Source of the DNA: an uncultured Coriobacteriaceae bacterium
GTDB lineage: Bacteria > Actinomycetota > Coriobacteriia > Coriobacteriales > Atopobiaceae
Assembly (NCBI GenBank): GCA_902803315.1
Contig: CADCPM010000045.1
Location: 1 to 35,267, forward strand
Direction: 5' to 3'
DNA: 35,267 nt
In this document: one piece after another, positions 9,139 to 18,259 of the stretch
Numbering within the stretch: the first letter of the stretch is position 1
Layout: every line of letters starts with the position of its first letter
The notes under the pieces: model-generated
Databases searched by the model: none
The model's input: the letters and a program-made list of their open reading frames with translations, nothing else
Told to the model about the DNA's origin: nothing
Translations under genes and position numbers: made by a program

Positions 9139-9318
9139 CTAGCTTTTCTCTTCGTGCTCCCACGTATCTCGGTTCTGCTCTTCCACCTCGCGCTCCTTCT
9201 TCCGCAAGGCCTCACGAAACCCGGCGAGCGGATCGAACGGCGAGAAGATCTTCGCGCGATCCTCGAGCGACATGCTGGGACGACCACCATAGGTTCTCCT
9301 ATTCGTTTCCACTTGCAT
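9139..9318 (-). CDS. Small YolD-like protein paired with the Y-family polymerase
   Basis: This short gene encodes 59 residues and starts at the ATG ending at 9318, overlapping the last 20 nt of the polymerase gene. The central GGRPSMSLEDRAKIFSPFDP segment and a following charged helix (EALRKKEREVEEQ) match the pattern of YolD-like proteins, which in many Gram-positive bacteria sit directly beside a UvrX/YqjW-type polymerase. It has Lys, Glu and Arg-rich ends and no membrane segment. The overlap implies translational coupling. YolD proteins have been proposed to be UmuD-like partners of the polymerase; that role is not proven and is inference here. It is shorter than the usual ~100 residues. 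Confidence 0.82.
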   Translation of the reverse strand: MQVETNRRTYGGRPSMSLEDRAKIFSPFDPLAGFREALRKKEREVEEQNRDTWEHEEKS

Positions 9319-10651
9319 GTCCCCCGATCTGCCTGTTTCGCTCCCGCGCCGTGGCCTCTGGAAGTAAGTCCATTCCCTTGAGCAGGGCGTTCTTCCCGAA
9401 TTTCCGCTTCACCGCACTCACCGCATCCTGACGGCGCAACTCTCGCTCCTCGGACTGTGCATCCGCAAACAGGTCCATCTGCACTCCCGCGGCGTCGTCG
9501 TCCACCACGCCATCAAGCGTCACGCTCAGGCGATGGACCAAACGTTCATGCGAAACATGCGCGTCGAAGGAGCGCAGCACTGCCGAAAGGATCTGGCTGC
9601 GCGAGCTTGTGGGAGACACGAACCGTGAGGTCCCGCCGTCGGAAGGACCTCCCCAATAGCGCACGTTGCCCTCCTCACGCATGGCCGCACGCTCTTCGGA
9701 AGTAAGCCCATATGCGACCCATACCACCACCGAGCTCGCTGCCTTGCGCTTTTCCACCAGCTCCAAGGCCACCGCATCTGCCATCTCCTTTATTACGGTG
9801 CGAGCCTCCTCAAAGGTATAGTCGCGCGCCAATACCTGCGCGTTGGTAAGGCAGTGGGTCTGTGGCTTGTATGCCTTTATATGGCGCATCTCCACCGGCT
9901 CGATGCCCCACGCATGGTCGATAAGGATCTCGGCATCCACGCCGAGCGCCTTGAATATGGGCTCGGTGGGGGCAAGCGCCAACTCACCCATGGTGTGGAT
10001 TCCCAATTCCGCAAGACGCCGTTGCGTACCTGGACCCACACGCCAGAAGTCGGTGAGCGGTCTGTGGTTCCAAAGCTGCGTCTTGTACGTCTGCTCGGTA
10101 AGCTCCCCAAAGAAATCCTCGCTGTGCTTTGCCGTTATGTCGAGCGCGACCTTTGCAAGGTACAGGTTGGGCCCCACCCCGCAGGTGGCGGGAATGCCCG
10201 TGCGCGCCACCACGTCCTCGCGAATGCGTTCTCCCAGCTCACGCGCACCCATGCCATAGAGCGCGAGATAGGGCGTAACGTCAAAGAAAGCCTCGTCAAT
10301 GGAGTACACGTGAATGTCGTCCTTGCTCATCCAACGCAAGTAGATTCCATAGATCTGTGCCGACACCTCTATGTAACGAGCCATGCGAGGCTTGGCCATC
10401 ACATAGCGCATGCCCTTGGGTATCTCGAACACGCGACACCGGTTGCGCACGCCCTTGGCTTTGAGCGATGGCGAAACAGCAAGGCATATGGTCTTTTGCG
10501 TGCGCGTAGGGTCAGCAACCACCAAGTCCGTGGTCATGGGGTCGAGGCCCCTGTCCACGCACTCCACGCTCGCATAGAAGCTCTTGAGGTCTATGCACAA
10601 GTACTGTTTTCTACCGTTCGCCGACATACGAACAATTGTACCACTTTCCAT
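9299..10651 (-). CDS. Y-family translesion DNA polymerase (UvrX/DinB type)
   Basis: Up to 450 residues. The palm motif YLCIDLKSFYASVE (near residue 18) supplies the first catalytic Asp, and VYSIDEAFFDVTPY (~110) the second Asp-Glu pair. A helix-hairpin-helix segment follows near 195-215 (DFWRVGPGTQRRLAELGI) and then a little-finger domain. The motif spellings are closer to UvrX/YqjW of Bacillus than to DinB. It would copy past damaged bases, with low fidelity. Two ATGs are possible, at 10651 and 10627; neither has a good ribosome site. The YolD-like gene overlaps its 3' end, and the diguanylate cyclase is divergent. A LexA-like site at 10629-10642 suggests SOS control. Confidence 0.9.
   Translation of the reverse strand: MESGTIVRMSANGRKQYLCIDLKSFYASVECVDRGLDPMTTDLVVADPTRTQKTICLAVSPSLKAKGVRNRCRVFEIPKGMRYVMAKPRMARYIEVSAQIYGIYLRWMSKDDIHVYSIDEAFFDVTPYLALYGMGARELGERIREDVVARTGIPATCGVGPNLYLAKVALDITAKHSEDFFGELTEQTYKTQLWNHRPLTDFWRVGPGTQRRLAELGIHTMGELALAPTEPIFKALGVDAEILIDHAWGIEPVEMRHIKAYKPQTHCLTNAQVLARDYTFEEARTVIKEMADAVALELVEKRKAASSVVVWVAYGLTSEERAAMREEGNVRYWGGPSDGGTSRFVSPTSSRSQILSAVLRSFDAHVSHERLVHRLSVTLDGVVDDDAAGVQMDLFADAQSEERELRRQDAVSAVKRKFGKNALLKGMDLLPEATARERNRQIGGHASGNE
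10629..10642. promoter_or_regulatory. Possible LexA (SOS) box at the polymerase start
   Basis: CGAACAATTGTACC matches the Gram-positive/actinobacterial LexA pattern CGAAC-N4-GTTCG in the left half and part of the right half. It lies directly upstream of the second ATG (10627) of the Y-family polymerase, where a repressor would block transcription. The match is imperfect and this is a single site, so confidence is limited. Confidence 0.3.
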
Positions 10652-10708
10652 TTTGCTTATTATTCGTCATCATACTTATAATGCTTGGTGGGCATAGCGA
10701 GGGAGCCA

Positions 10709-12124
10709 ATGGAAGACCACTCCTCATCCATAAGGAATCGTCTTGAGAGGCGACTTTTGTCACGTTTGCGCAAGGCGTCGCCGCGCATGCGCAAAATTGG
10801 CGTCTTCGCTGGCTTGGTCGCGGTGATTCTTGCCGTCCTTACGATCATAGTCTTGGGACAAGTGCTCCTTGCCTATGGACAGGCAGGAGAGAAGGGCGCC
10901 TCGTATAACGAGTGCCAAAACGCGGCAAACCAATTTCAGGAGACCTCGGATTTCCTTACCAACAATTCGCGAAAGTTTGCGGATGAGGGCGATCGGCATA
11001 GTTTGGATGATTACCTTGCGGAAGTGTACGGGGGCAAGCACCGCGAGGAAGCCATCCAAAAGCTCCAGAAGCATGCCAGCACCGATGAGGCACTAAAGAC
11101 CCTCAAGCGCGCTCTCGTACTCTCGGACGAACTTGCCCAAACGGAACTCAATGCCCTGCGCCTAGCGGCCGAAGGCTACGGTCTTACCGACTTGCCAGAG
11201 TCTCTTTCCCAAGTCCAACTCGCTGCCGACGAACAGGCACTCTCCCCGCAAGAAAAGCTTGAGGCCGCTCATAGGATACTGTTTGGCGACGAATACGGCA
11301 GGAAAAAGTTCGCCATACGCGAGCAGGTGCAGTCGTGTTCCAACCTCCTCGTGGATTCACTGCAAAGGGATCTCGACCAAAACAATACGCGTCTCAACCT
11401 GCTTCTCACCCTTATGTATATCTTCGTAATCATGCTCGTGCTCGTGGTCCTTTTTGTAATCGTATCGACCAACTACCTGCTTCTTTGGCCCATATCGTTG
11501 CACGAGGAGAGCATCCGAAAGGACGAGCCACTTATTTCGGGCGGAGCGCAAGAGCTTCGCTATCTTACCGACACCTACAACCAGATGTACGAGAAGAACC
11601 ATCTCAAAACGGAATCTCTCCAATACGAGGCGCGTTACGACGCCCTTACCGGCATCCTCAATCGCGCTTCCTACGACCAGCTCCTGTTCCAGCATCGCCA
11701 TGACTCGGCGCTCGTGCTCGTGGACATAGACCTGTTCAAGAACTTCAACGATGACTACGGGCACGAGATGGGCGATGCCATCCTCATAGAGGTGGCCGCC
11801 ACGCTCTTCTCGTCCTTTAGGTCCTCAGACCATATTTGTCGCATTGGCGGAGACGAATTTGCGGTTATCGTGACCAACGTAGGACCGCAACACAAAGAGG
11901 TAATAGCAGCAAAGATCCGCAAGGTCGCCTTGTTCCTGCTCGACACCGAAAACGGGTTGCCCCCCGTTACCATATCGGTAGGCGTCGCCTTCGGAGACTA
12001 TGGCTCCACTGAGGACAGCTTGTTCAAGGCTGCCGACAAGGCCTTGTATGCCACGAAGCGCCGCGGGCGCGACGGCTACACCTTTGCCGACGACGTGGAA
12101 GACATCGAAGACGAAGACGCGTAA
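10709..12124 (+). CDS. Membrane-bound diguanylate cyclase (GGDEF)
   Basis: A 471-residue protein that should make cyclic di-GMP from two GTP. A transmembrane helix lies near residues 32-55 (GLVAVILAVLTIIVLGQVLL), an extracytoplasmic helical sensor region near 56-225, and a second helix near 226-258 (LLLTLMYIFVIMLVLVVLF). The GGDEF domain occupies about 305-465, with DALTGILNRASYD, VDIDLFKNFND and the intact RIGGDEFAVI active site. An RSSD five residues before GGDEF is the product-inhibition I-site. I chose the ATG at 10709 because GAGGGAG precedes it; a TTG at 10685 is in frame but unsupported. The sensor domain is not recognisable. No EAL or PilZ protein is adjacent, but the pil genes elsewhere in the window are a plausible output. 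Confidence 0.93.
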   Translation: MEDHSSSIRNRLERRLLSRLRKASPRMRKIGVFAGLVAVILAVLTIIVLGQVLLAYGQAGEKGASYNECQNAANQFQETSDFLTNNSRKFADEGDRHSLDDYLAEVYGGKHREEAIQKLQKHASTDEALKTLKRALVLSDELAQTELNALRLAAEGYGLTDLPESLSQVQLAADEQALSPQEKLEAAHRILFGDEYGRKKFAIREQVQSCSNLLVDSLQRDLDQNNTRLNLLLTLMYIFVIMLVLVVLFVIVSTNYLLLWPISLHEESIRKDEPLISGGAQELRYLTDTYNQMYEKNHLKTESLQYEARYDALTGILNRASYDQLLFQHRHDSALVLVDIDLFKNFNDDYGHEMGDAILIEVAATLFSSFRSSDHICRIGGDEFAVIVTNVGPQHKEVIAAKIRKVALFLLDTENGLPPVTISVGVAFGDYGSTEDSLFKAADKALYATKRRGRDGYTFADDVEDIEDEDA

Positions 12125-12141
12125 GGCAGCGCACCGCTGGG

Positions 12142-12300
12142 GAGGGGTCGGCAGTCTCTGCGCGTAGCTCGCGAAGTGGCCGCCGAGGGAAAGACGGAAG
12201 TCCCCGTGCTCAAACAGCGCTGCGCGAACTGCGCCGGTGACTTCCGTCTTTCCCTCAGCGGCCACTTCGCTCTGTTCGAACACGATGACTGCCGACCCTC
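12142..12300. repeat. Nested long hairpins, family 2 copies E (inner) and E' (outer)
   Basis: Inner arms 12171-12202 and 12239-12270 pair at 31 of 32 positions around a core CGTGCTCAAACAGCGCTGCG (plus CGAACTGCGCCGG). Outside these, arms 12145-12156 and 12287-12298 pair 12/12 (GGGTCGGCAGTC). The sequence between outer and inner arms, read on the minus strand, is CGTGTTCGAACAGAGCG on one side and CGCGAGCTACGCGC on the other, a degenerate split copy of the same core. It looks as though one element sits inside an older one. It lies between the convergent diguanylate cyclase and ABC genes, where it could serve as a terminator, though T-runs are absent. Confidence 0.85.
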
Positions 12301-12301
12301 A

Positions 12302-12406
12302 CTCGGGCAGGCGATGGGCGGGGCGGGACGAGCTCCACGGGCGCAGTTCACGAAGCGCTGTTTAAGCACGCGGAGCCTCTCCCGCCCCGCCCATCGCCTG
12401 CCCGAG
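12302..12406. repeat. Long hairpin, family 2 copy F
   Basis: Perfect 27-bp arms (12302-12328 and 12380-12406, CTCGGGCAGGCGATGGGCGG and onward). On the minus strand the core reads CGTGCTTAAACAGCGCTTCG then TGAACTGCGCC, the same core as copies E and G but in opposite orientation to E. Arms share no obvious similarity with E or G. Together with E it fills the whole 300-nt gap between the genes ending at 12124 and 12425; nothing else is seen in that gap. Confidence 0.88.
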
Positions 12407-12424
12407 GCCGCGCACCAGGATGTC

Positions 12425-15400
12425 CTATTCGCTGCGCAACGCCTCCACCGGATCGGCCTTGGCAGCCTTGCGCGAGGGCAGAAGTCCCGCAATGAACGAG
12501 AGGAACACGCTCACGCCTATGAGTATGAGGGCGGCCATTATGGGCAGGCGTGCCACCTGCACCACGCCAAAGTTCTGTTCTACGATAATGTTTGCCGGTA
12601 TGCAGCCCAGGGCGGTAATGCCTACGCCCATGACTCCCGACACAAAGCCCTCTATGACGGTCTCCGCGTTGAACACGCGGCTTATGTCGCGCTTGCTCGC
12701 GCCTATGGAGCGCAGTATGCCAATCTCCTTCTTGCGCTCAAGCACCGATATGTAGGTGATGACGCCGATCATGATGGAGCTCACCACCAACGAGATGGCC
12801 ACGAAGGAGATGAGTACGTAGCTGATCATATTCACGATTTCGGTCACGGAGCTCATGAGCGCACCGACTATGTCGGTGTAGGTAATGACCTTGTCTTCGT
12901 GCCCTTCGGTACGCTGCTGGTCGTTATATTCGTCCAGCATGGCGGTGACCTTGGATTTGCTGTCGAAGTTTATGGGATAGATGTCGATCTCCGAAGGCTT
13001 CCTCTCCTCCGCATAGCCCAGCTTTGCGATGTTGTTGTCATAGCTGGTACGCTCGGTGCTCATGAGCGTAACCATGAGCTCACCAAGCTCCTTCTCGCTC
13101 ATGCTAAACGTAAATGCCTCGGCGAACGCCTGCTCGTCTATGGAAAAGGCGCTGCCCATGTTGGACATGAGGTTCTCCATGGCACTTTGCATGCCCGAGC
13201 TCATGGCGTCTGCCATCTGCGTGCTCAACGTTTCGGCCATCTGCGCCATATAGGCGCCCATCACCTCACCCATATAGGTCTGCAACATGGAGGTAAGGCC
13301 TGTGGCCAGCGCCGCCGACATCCGAGCCTGGATCTGGTCGGCCAGCTGGTCTGCAAGCTGGTCCGCCACCTGGCCTGCGAGTTGCGAAGCCACCTGCTCG
13401 GTGGCCGCGTTTAGGCTGGCACGCTCCTCGTCGGTGAGCTTCTCGTCTGCGGCCTGCATTTGCTTGCGAAGGTTGTCGGCCATCTTCTCGCGATTTGCCT
13501 GGTCAAAGCTTACGGCCCCGCTCAATCCCTGCAAAAGCTGCGCAGATACCTGGGGCTGCGCCATGTATTCGGCCATGGCAGCCGAAAGGGCATTGCTGTC
13601 GAGCGGATTGATGTGCTTGGACTGAATGAACTGCGGAAGACCCGCCATGGCCTGCGCTATGGCAACCTGCAGCTTTGCCTGGTCGATGGTGGGGGTCACA
13701 CCGTCCATAAGCTGTGCCGTATCGATGTTGTTCATATACGGGGTAAGGGAGCTCATTACCTCGGGCGTCAGCAGTTTGTTCATGTCAACGCCAGACAAGT
13801 CGACCTTCGAGAAGTCGAACTCGATGTTGGAGAAATCCGCAGTCTGAAGGCCCGAGAAGTCCATTTCCGGCATAGGCGTGCTGGGCATACTCATGCCGCT
13901 CAGGTCGAGACCCGAAAAATCCAAACTCGAGAGGTCGAGATTGGAGAGATCCAGCGCGTCCAGGTCCATCTTAAACGCATCGGTGATCTTGCTCTCGTCT
14001 ATCGAGAAGAGCTTGCTCATGTCGAAGTTGTTATTGCCCCGATCTTTAGCCTCGGCATCAAAGGACTTGCCACTTATTACGTTGATGCTGGGATTCGCCA
14101 GCTGCTCCTGCACGATCTTGGAGTCGGCGGCCTGATCCATGAGCCAGTGGGTTAGCTCGGGGGTGTAGTAGATGCCTTGCGATATGGTAGTCGCCTCCAC
14201 ACCCTCCTTGGGTTGCAGTATGCCCACGATGTGCAATTCCTGAGCCTTGGCCAGGAGGTCGTCCATAAACGCGTCGTCATCCGCCTTGGAGGTCCAGACC
14301 TTGTATTCCGGTTCGTACTTGTACATGCTCGCGGCCGGAACCACCTTGAAGGACGGCTTCATAAGCTGCTCATAAGTATAGGTGCGTTCGTCTTCCGGCA
14401 CCTTAAAGTCCTCTTGCTCCGAGAGCTTTTGCACCATGTCCTGGAGCTCGTCGTGATCGCGCAAGCCCATGGCATAGCTTATGAAATCGATTATGCGTCC
14501 GTTGCGCGACAGCACCACCACCAGCTCGTCGCGGCCTTTGGGCCATCTTCCCGCCTTTACGTCAAACTGCCCATAGAGCAGGTTAAGGTCGCTGGGAAGC
14601 TGCGAGAACACGTTGGTGGAAAATGCCCTGGACGATGAGACAAGCGACGAGGAGGAGTTGCCAATGCCAAACGCCGAAAAGGTCTTATCGGGATTGACCT
14701 GTTGCGTCTTGCCCTTCTGTTGCAAGAAGATCTGCGGAACCACAGCGTATTTGTATTCGATGTCCTGCACGTAATTCTTTACGTTGGATTCGTTGCCATC
14801 CAGGAACTCCTTCAGCGAGGCAAGGTCGTTCTTGCCAACGCTTCCGAACATCTTGCCCACCATGCGCCGCTCGCTCACGGCCCCTTTGCTCTTGTCTTCT
14901 CGCTGGTCCTCCCCCACCGCAGCCGCGTTTTGGTCTCCCTGCATGTCAACCATCAGGGAGGTCATGTCAAAGCCAGAGCTCATTATTTGCAGAGGGTAGG
15001 CAGAGAGCGTGTCTTCCTCGACCTCCTGAATGTAGGCGTTCACACCGTTCGCGAGCGCAAGAATCGCCGCGATGCCAATGATGCCAATGGAACCGGCAAA
15101 GGCCGTCATAAGGGTGCGGCCCTTCTTGGTCATGAGGTTGTTGAAAGACAGAGACAGAGCAGTAAGAAAGCTCATGGACGTGCGGCGAGAGGGCTTGGCC
15201 TCACGCAAGTCGTCCACCGTGGGAACGAACGCATTCGAATCGGAGCGGATACGACCATCCGCCAGCTCCACGATACGCGTGGAGTACTCGCGGGCGAGCT
15301 CGGGATTGTGCGTAACCATTATTACCAGGCGATCGTTCGCCACCTCACGCAGAAGATCCATGACCTGCACGGACGTCTGCGAGTCGAGCGCACCGGTGGG

Positions 15401-15901
15401 CTCATCCGCAAGCAAGATCTCTGGGTCGTTTATGAGCGCGCGCGCAATGGCCACACGCTGCATCTGTCCGCCCGAAAGCTGGCTGGGGCGCTTGTCAACG
15501 TGTTGGCCAAGTCCCACATCCTCAAGCGCCGCCATCGCCCGCTCACGACGCTCCGTAGCGTTAACGCCCGACAGCGTAAGCGCCAGCTCCACGTTGGCCA
15601 AAATCGTTTGGTGCGGGATGAGATTGTAGCTTTGGAACACGAAACCAATGCGATTGTTTCGATACGCATCCCAATCGCGGTCCTTGTACTCACGCGTTGA
15701 GATTCCGTCTATGAGCAAATCACCGTCATCAAAGTGATCGAGGCCGCCAATTACGTTGAGCATGGTCGTCTTGCCCGACCCCGACGGACCCAAAATGGAC
15801 ACGAACTCGTTGTCCCTGAAGGCAAGACTCACGTCATCAAGCGCGACTTGAGTAAATGTCCCCGTTGTGTAGGACTTGGACACATGCTCGAGCTGAAGCA
15901 T
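12425..15901 (-). CDS. Fused ABC ATPase / FtsX permease exporter
   Basis: The 1158-residue protein joins ATPase and permease in one chain, as in MacB. The ATPase (~1-225) has Walker [10 protein letters not shown], signature [17 protein letters not shown] and Walker [13 protein letters not shown]. After a linker comes a helix near 265-290 ([19 protein letters not shown]), then a very large extracytoplasmic region (~290-1000), and three C-terminal helices with the FtsX motif [15 protein letters not shown]. The external region holds a leucine/aspartate repeat ([20 protein letters not shown], ~645-700) and a long Ala/Gln/Met helix-forming part (~770-900). I placed the start at the ATG ending at 15901, with GAGGAGG just upstream and the canonical [11 protein letters not shown] opening; in-frame sequence further upstream comes from the hairpin at 15967-16073. 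Substrate unknown. Confidence 0.93.
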   Translation of the reverse strand: MLQLEHVSKSYTTGTFTQVALDDVSLAFRDNEFVSILGPSGSGKTTMLNVIGGLDHFDDGDLLIDGISTREYKDRDWDAYRNNRIGFVFQSYNLIPHQTILANVELALTLSGVNATERRERAMAALEDVGLGQHVDKRPSQLSGGQMQRVAIARALINDPEILLADEPTGALDSQTSVQVMDLLREVANDRLVIMVTHNPELAREYSTRIVELADGRIRSDSNAFVPTVDDLREAKPSRRTSMSFLTALSLSFNNLMTKKGRTLMTAFAGSIGIIGIAAILALANGVNAYIQEVEEDTLSAYPLQIMSSGFDMTSLMVDMQGDQNAAAVGEDQREDKSKGAVSERRMVGKMFGSVGKNDLASLKEFLDGNESNVKNYVQDIEYKYAVVPQIFLQQKGKTQQVNPDKTFSAFGIGNSSSSLVSSSRAFSTNVFSQLPSDLNLLYGQFDVKAGRWPKGRDELVVVLSRNGRIIDFISYAMGLRDHDELQDMVQKLSEQEDFKVPEDERTYTYEQLMKPSFKVVPAASMYKYEPEYKVWTSKADDDAFMDDLLAKAQELHIVGILQPKEGVEATTISQGIYYTPELTHWLMDQAADSKIVQEQLANPSINVISGKSFDAEAKDRGNNNFDMSKLFSIDESKITDAFKMDLDALDLSNLDLSSLDFSGLDLSGMSMPSTPMPEMDFSGLQTADFSNIEFDFSKVDLSGVDMNKLLTPEVMSSLTPYMNNIDTAQLMDGVTPTIDQAKLQVAIAQAMAGLPQFIQSKHINPLDSNALSAAMAEYMAQPQVSAQLLQGLSGAVSFDQANREKMADNLRKQMQAADEKLTDEERASLNAATEQVASQLAGQVADQLADQLADQIQARMSAALATGLTSMLQTYMGEVMGAYMAQMAETLSTQMADAMSSGMQSAMENLMSNMGSAFSIDEQAFAEAFTFSMSEKELGELMVTLMSTERTSYDNNIAKLGYAEERKPSEIDIYPINFDSKSKVTAMLDEYNDQQRTEGHEDKVITYTDIVGALMSSVTEIVNMISYVLISFVAISLVVSSIMIGVITYISVLERKKEIGILRSIGASKRDISRVFNAETVIEGFVSGVMGVGITALGCIPANIIVEQNFGVVQVARLPIMAALILIGVSVFLSFIAGLLPSRKAAKADPVEALRSE

Positions 15902-15966
15902 GATGCCTCCTCTGCGTACGTCGTAGCACACGCTTTCCCTCTGTATGAGGGGATGCCAATGAGGTT

Positions 15967-16073
15967 GCTCACGGCCCCGAGCCCATGCCGTCCCGCGTGT
16001 GGCTCCGCGCTCGCTTCGCTCGCTCACTTCGTGATTCGCCACATGTGGACGACATGGGCTCGGGGCCGTGAGC
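15967..16073. repeat. Long hairpin element, family 1 copy C
   Basis: Arms 15967-15993 and 16047-16073 pair with one mismatch (outer 21 bp perfect). The centre keeps the family 1 core GGCTCCGCGCTCGCTTCGC then TCGCTCACTTCGTGA, nearly identical to copies A and B, while the arms are mostly different from theirs. It lies in the 284-nt divergent gap between the fused ABC gene (start 15901) and the acyltransferase (start 16186). Confidence 0.87.
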
Positions 16074-16121
16074 TATTAACCAAATAAGAAATAACAAGTA
16101 TACGCTATAAGATTGTATCTC

Positions 16122-16149
16122 TTGGAATCCATGAGAAAAACGGTATGAT
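16122..16149 (+). promoter_or_regulatory. Likely sigma-70 type promoter of the acyltransferase gene
   Basis: TTGGAA (16122-16127) and TATGAT (16144-16149) are separated by 16 nt, giving a predicted transcript start near 16156. This start lies upstream of the ATG at 16186, which has GGAG before it, and leaves only about 10 nt before the alternative ATG at 16165. The -35 box matches four of six consensus bases and the -10 box five of six. Confidence 0.45.
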
Positions 16150-16185
16150 ATCTGTGCACCAACTATGGAACGGAGCTGCCATCTC

Positions 16186-18153
16186 ATGCCTCGCAACAGA
16201 GAAAGAGCCAAGAGTACCCCACGAAACAATGCGCTTGACGGCCTAAGGGCCTTTGCGATCATAGCCGTCGTGCTCTATCACATGGCTATCCCCTGGCTAC
16301 CAAGCGGCCACATGGGTGTCGTCGTGTTCCTCGTGCTCACAGGCTATCTCGCCTCGAGCACCGTATTGCGCACCATGCGTCGCGATGGCGGAATTTCCGT
16401 TCCCAAGACGTGGCTCAAACGTATCGTACGCATCTGGCCTCCCATGGCGGTGATGATCGTTTGCGTGGTGGCGCTCTGTGTCATATTCAACCATGTGCTC
16501 CTCACCAAACTCAAACCAGACCTCATTCCGTCGCTGCTCTTGTCCAACAACGTTGCCGCGATTTTGCGCGGCGCCTCCTACTTCGACAACCTTGGCGGCA
16601 CCTCTCCCCTCGCCCATCTTTGGTACCTCGGTGTCGACATCCAGTTCTTCGTCGTTTGGATACTCATAGCTACGATCATGTGCCCCCGCGGTCGATCGAC
16701 GCGTATGGCCCGCAGGACGGCGCTCGTCCTCGCCGTAATATCGGCCATTCTCATGGCAGTGTTCTTCGACCCCAATGCAGACCCCACGCGCGTTTACTAC
16801 GGACCCGACACGCGGGCATTCGCCCCCTTGCTCGGTGCCTGGCTGGGCCTTGCATGGCCTCTGGGAAGCAGGCCGGTACGCCTCACTGCCGCTCGCCGCA
16901 CGTTGCGCGACCTTCCGCTTGGAATACTCGCCCCCGTATCATTTGTGGCCATAATCGTCATTATGGTTTTGGTTCCCAACACTTCGCCCTTCCTCTTTCG
17001 CGGGGGCATGCTCCTGGTAGCCATTCTCTCTGTCTTCGTGATAGCGGGTGCCCTCAACAGGAAGTCCCTCTTCTCCCGACTGTTCTCCCTGCCGCCCATC
17101 GTTTGGCTCGGCACGCGCTCATACGGCCTTTACCTCTGGCACTTCCCTCTTTTCCAGCTATTCAAGGTCACCAACAACACCACCTCGCCCATCATGATCG
17201 CACTCGCAGTCGCACTCTCCTTTGCGGCCAGCGAATTCACCTTCCGTCTCGTAGAGCAACGCATCTCGCAAAACCGCGTTCCGCTTGTGCTTGACGAGCA
17301 AATGGTTGAGTATGGCGGCGCGGCTCGCATGGTTTCCATCGTGCCGGCGGCCCTCGTAACCATCACCTTGATAGTCGGCGGCATTGGCTTTGCGGTAGTG
17401 CCCGACCAGACGGCCGTTCCAGAGGACGCCATAAAGAGCACGGGTGCAGGCGCCGCAGAGGCCGTTGACCTCTCGGGCAGAAACGCCAACTCAAACGACA
17501 GCCAAAGCAGCTCTAGTAGCTCGGCCAGCTCAAGCAGCTCAAAGTCAGATTCAAGCAGCAAGAAAGACGACTCAAGCAGCAAGAAAGGTTCCGACGACGT
17601 TCCCAGCGGCACCATTACGCTCAAAGCCTCGCCCGAAAGCACGCAGAAGGGGCTCTTTACCCCGCTCATCGTCGCTGACTCCGTGGCGGGAGACGCCGAC
17701 TGGTGCTTCAAGAAACATATACCCGATGGCTTTTTGGATAGCTATATAGGGCGCAGGCCCGACCAGGCGTTGCAGGTTCTTAAGGGCTATCTGGACCAAA
17801 ACGTCGTGGGAGACATAGTGGTGCTGGACTCCTTCTCCAACGTTCCCGCCACCGACGACACCGTGAAGGAGCTCATCGAATCTTGTGGCAAACGCCACGT
17901 CTACCTGGTGAACGTGCGCATCCCCGAGGTCGAGCAGGAACAGATAAACAAGCAGCTAGCCAAGTTCGCCAAGGAATACGACAACGTGGAGCTCATCGAT
18001 TGGTACTCCTTCAGCGAGGGCCACGACGATTGGATCTATCCCGACGGAGAGCATCTCACTCCCGAAGGACAGCCTCATTACGTCGACATGATCACCAACG
18101 CCATAGCCAAGGATTTTAAAGACGGTGGCGGCACAGTAACGGAAGACAAGTAA
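16186..18153 (+). CDS. Membrane acyltransferase (acyltransferase 3) with SGNH-like C-terminal domain
   Basis: A 655-residue OatA/OafA-like enzyme that would acetylate a surface glycan such as peptidoglycan. The acyltransferase 3 domain (~10-375) has about ten membrane helices; it opens with LDGLRAFAIIAVVLYHM containing the conserved R and H, followed by GVVVFLVLTGYL. A last helix near 385-405 is followed by a Ser/Lys/Asp-rich low-complexity linker (~425-465). The external tail (~475-655) is SGNH-like: block I reads VADSVAGD, and the DGEHLTPEG segment supplies the Asp-x-x-His pair. Block I lacks the usual Gly before Asp-Ser, so activity needs caution. The ATG at 16186 has GGAG 10 nt upstream; an ATG at 16165 is a less likely start. 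Confidence 0.88.
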   Translation: MPRNRERAKSTPRNNALDGLRAFAIIAVVLYHMAIPWLPSGHMGVVVFLVLTGYLASSTVLRTMRRDGGISVPKTWLKRIVRIWPPMAVMIVCVVALCVIFNHVLLTKLKPDLIPSLLLSNNVAAILRGASYFDNLGGTSPLAHLWYLGVDIQFFVVWILIATIMCPRGRSTRMARRTALVLAVISAILMAVFFDPNADPTRVYYGPDTRAFAPLLGAWLGLAWPLGSRPVRLTAARRTLRDLPLGILAPVSFVAIIVIMVLVPNTSPFLFRGGMLLVAILSVFVIAGALNRKSLFSRLFSLPPIVWLGTRSYGLYLWHFPLFQLFKVTNNTTSPIMIALAVALSFAASEFTFRLVEQRISQNRVPLVLDEQMVEYGGAARMVSIVPAALVTITLIVGGIGFAVVPDQTAVPEDAIKSTGAGAAEAVDLSGRNANSNDSQSSSSSSASSSSSKSDSSSKKDDSSSKKGSDDVPSGTITLKASPESTQKGLFTPLIVADSVAGDADWCFKKHIPDGFLDSYIGRRPDQALQVLKGYLDQNVVGDIVVLDSFSNVPATDDTVKELIESCGKRHVYLVNVRIPEVEQEQINKQLAKFAKEYDNVELIDWYSFSEGHDDWIYPDGEHLTPEGQPHYVDMITNAIAKDFKDGGGTVTEDK

Positions 18154-18259
18154 CGGGAGCAAGGTGCGGCCCATACCCTACCGTCCATCGGTCTGTTGCC
18201 TTCGGCGTGGCATCTTGGGAGTACACTTCTTCTGTATGCCCAATGAAGGGAGATCATCC

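Noticed and set aside
14702..15700. A 332-codon open frame on the plus strand
   Set aside because: It is antisense to the fused ABC protein, which has intact Walker and signature motifs; the His/Arg-rich translation is typical of a shadow frame.
15902..16042. N-terminal extension of the fused ABC protein
   Set aside because: It is translation of the family 1 hairpin (SERSERG run); the ATG at 15901 has a strong ribosome site and the standard ABC opening.
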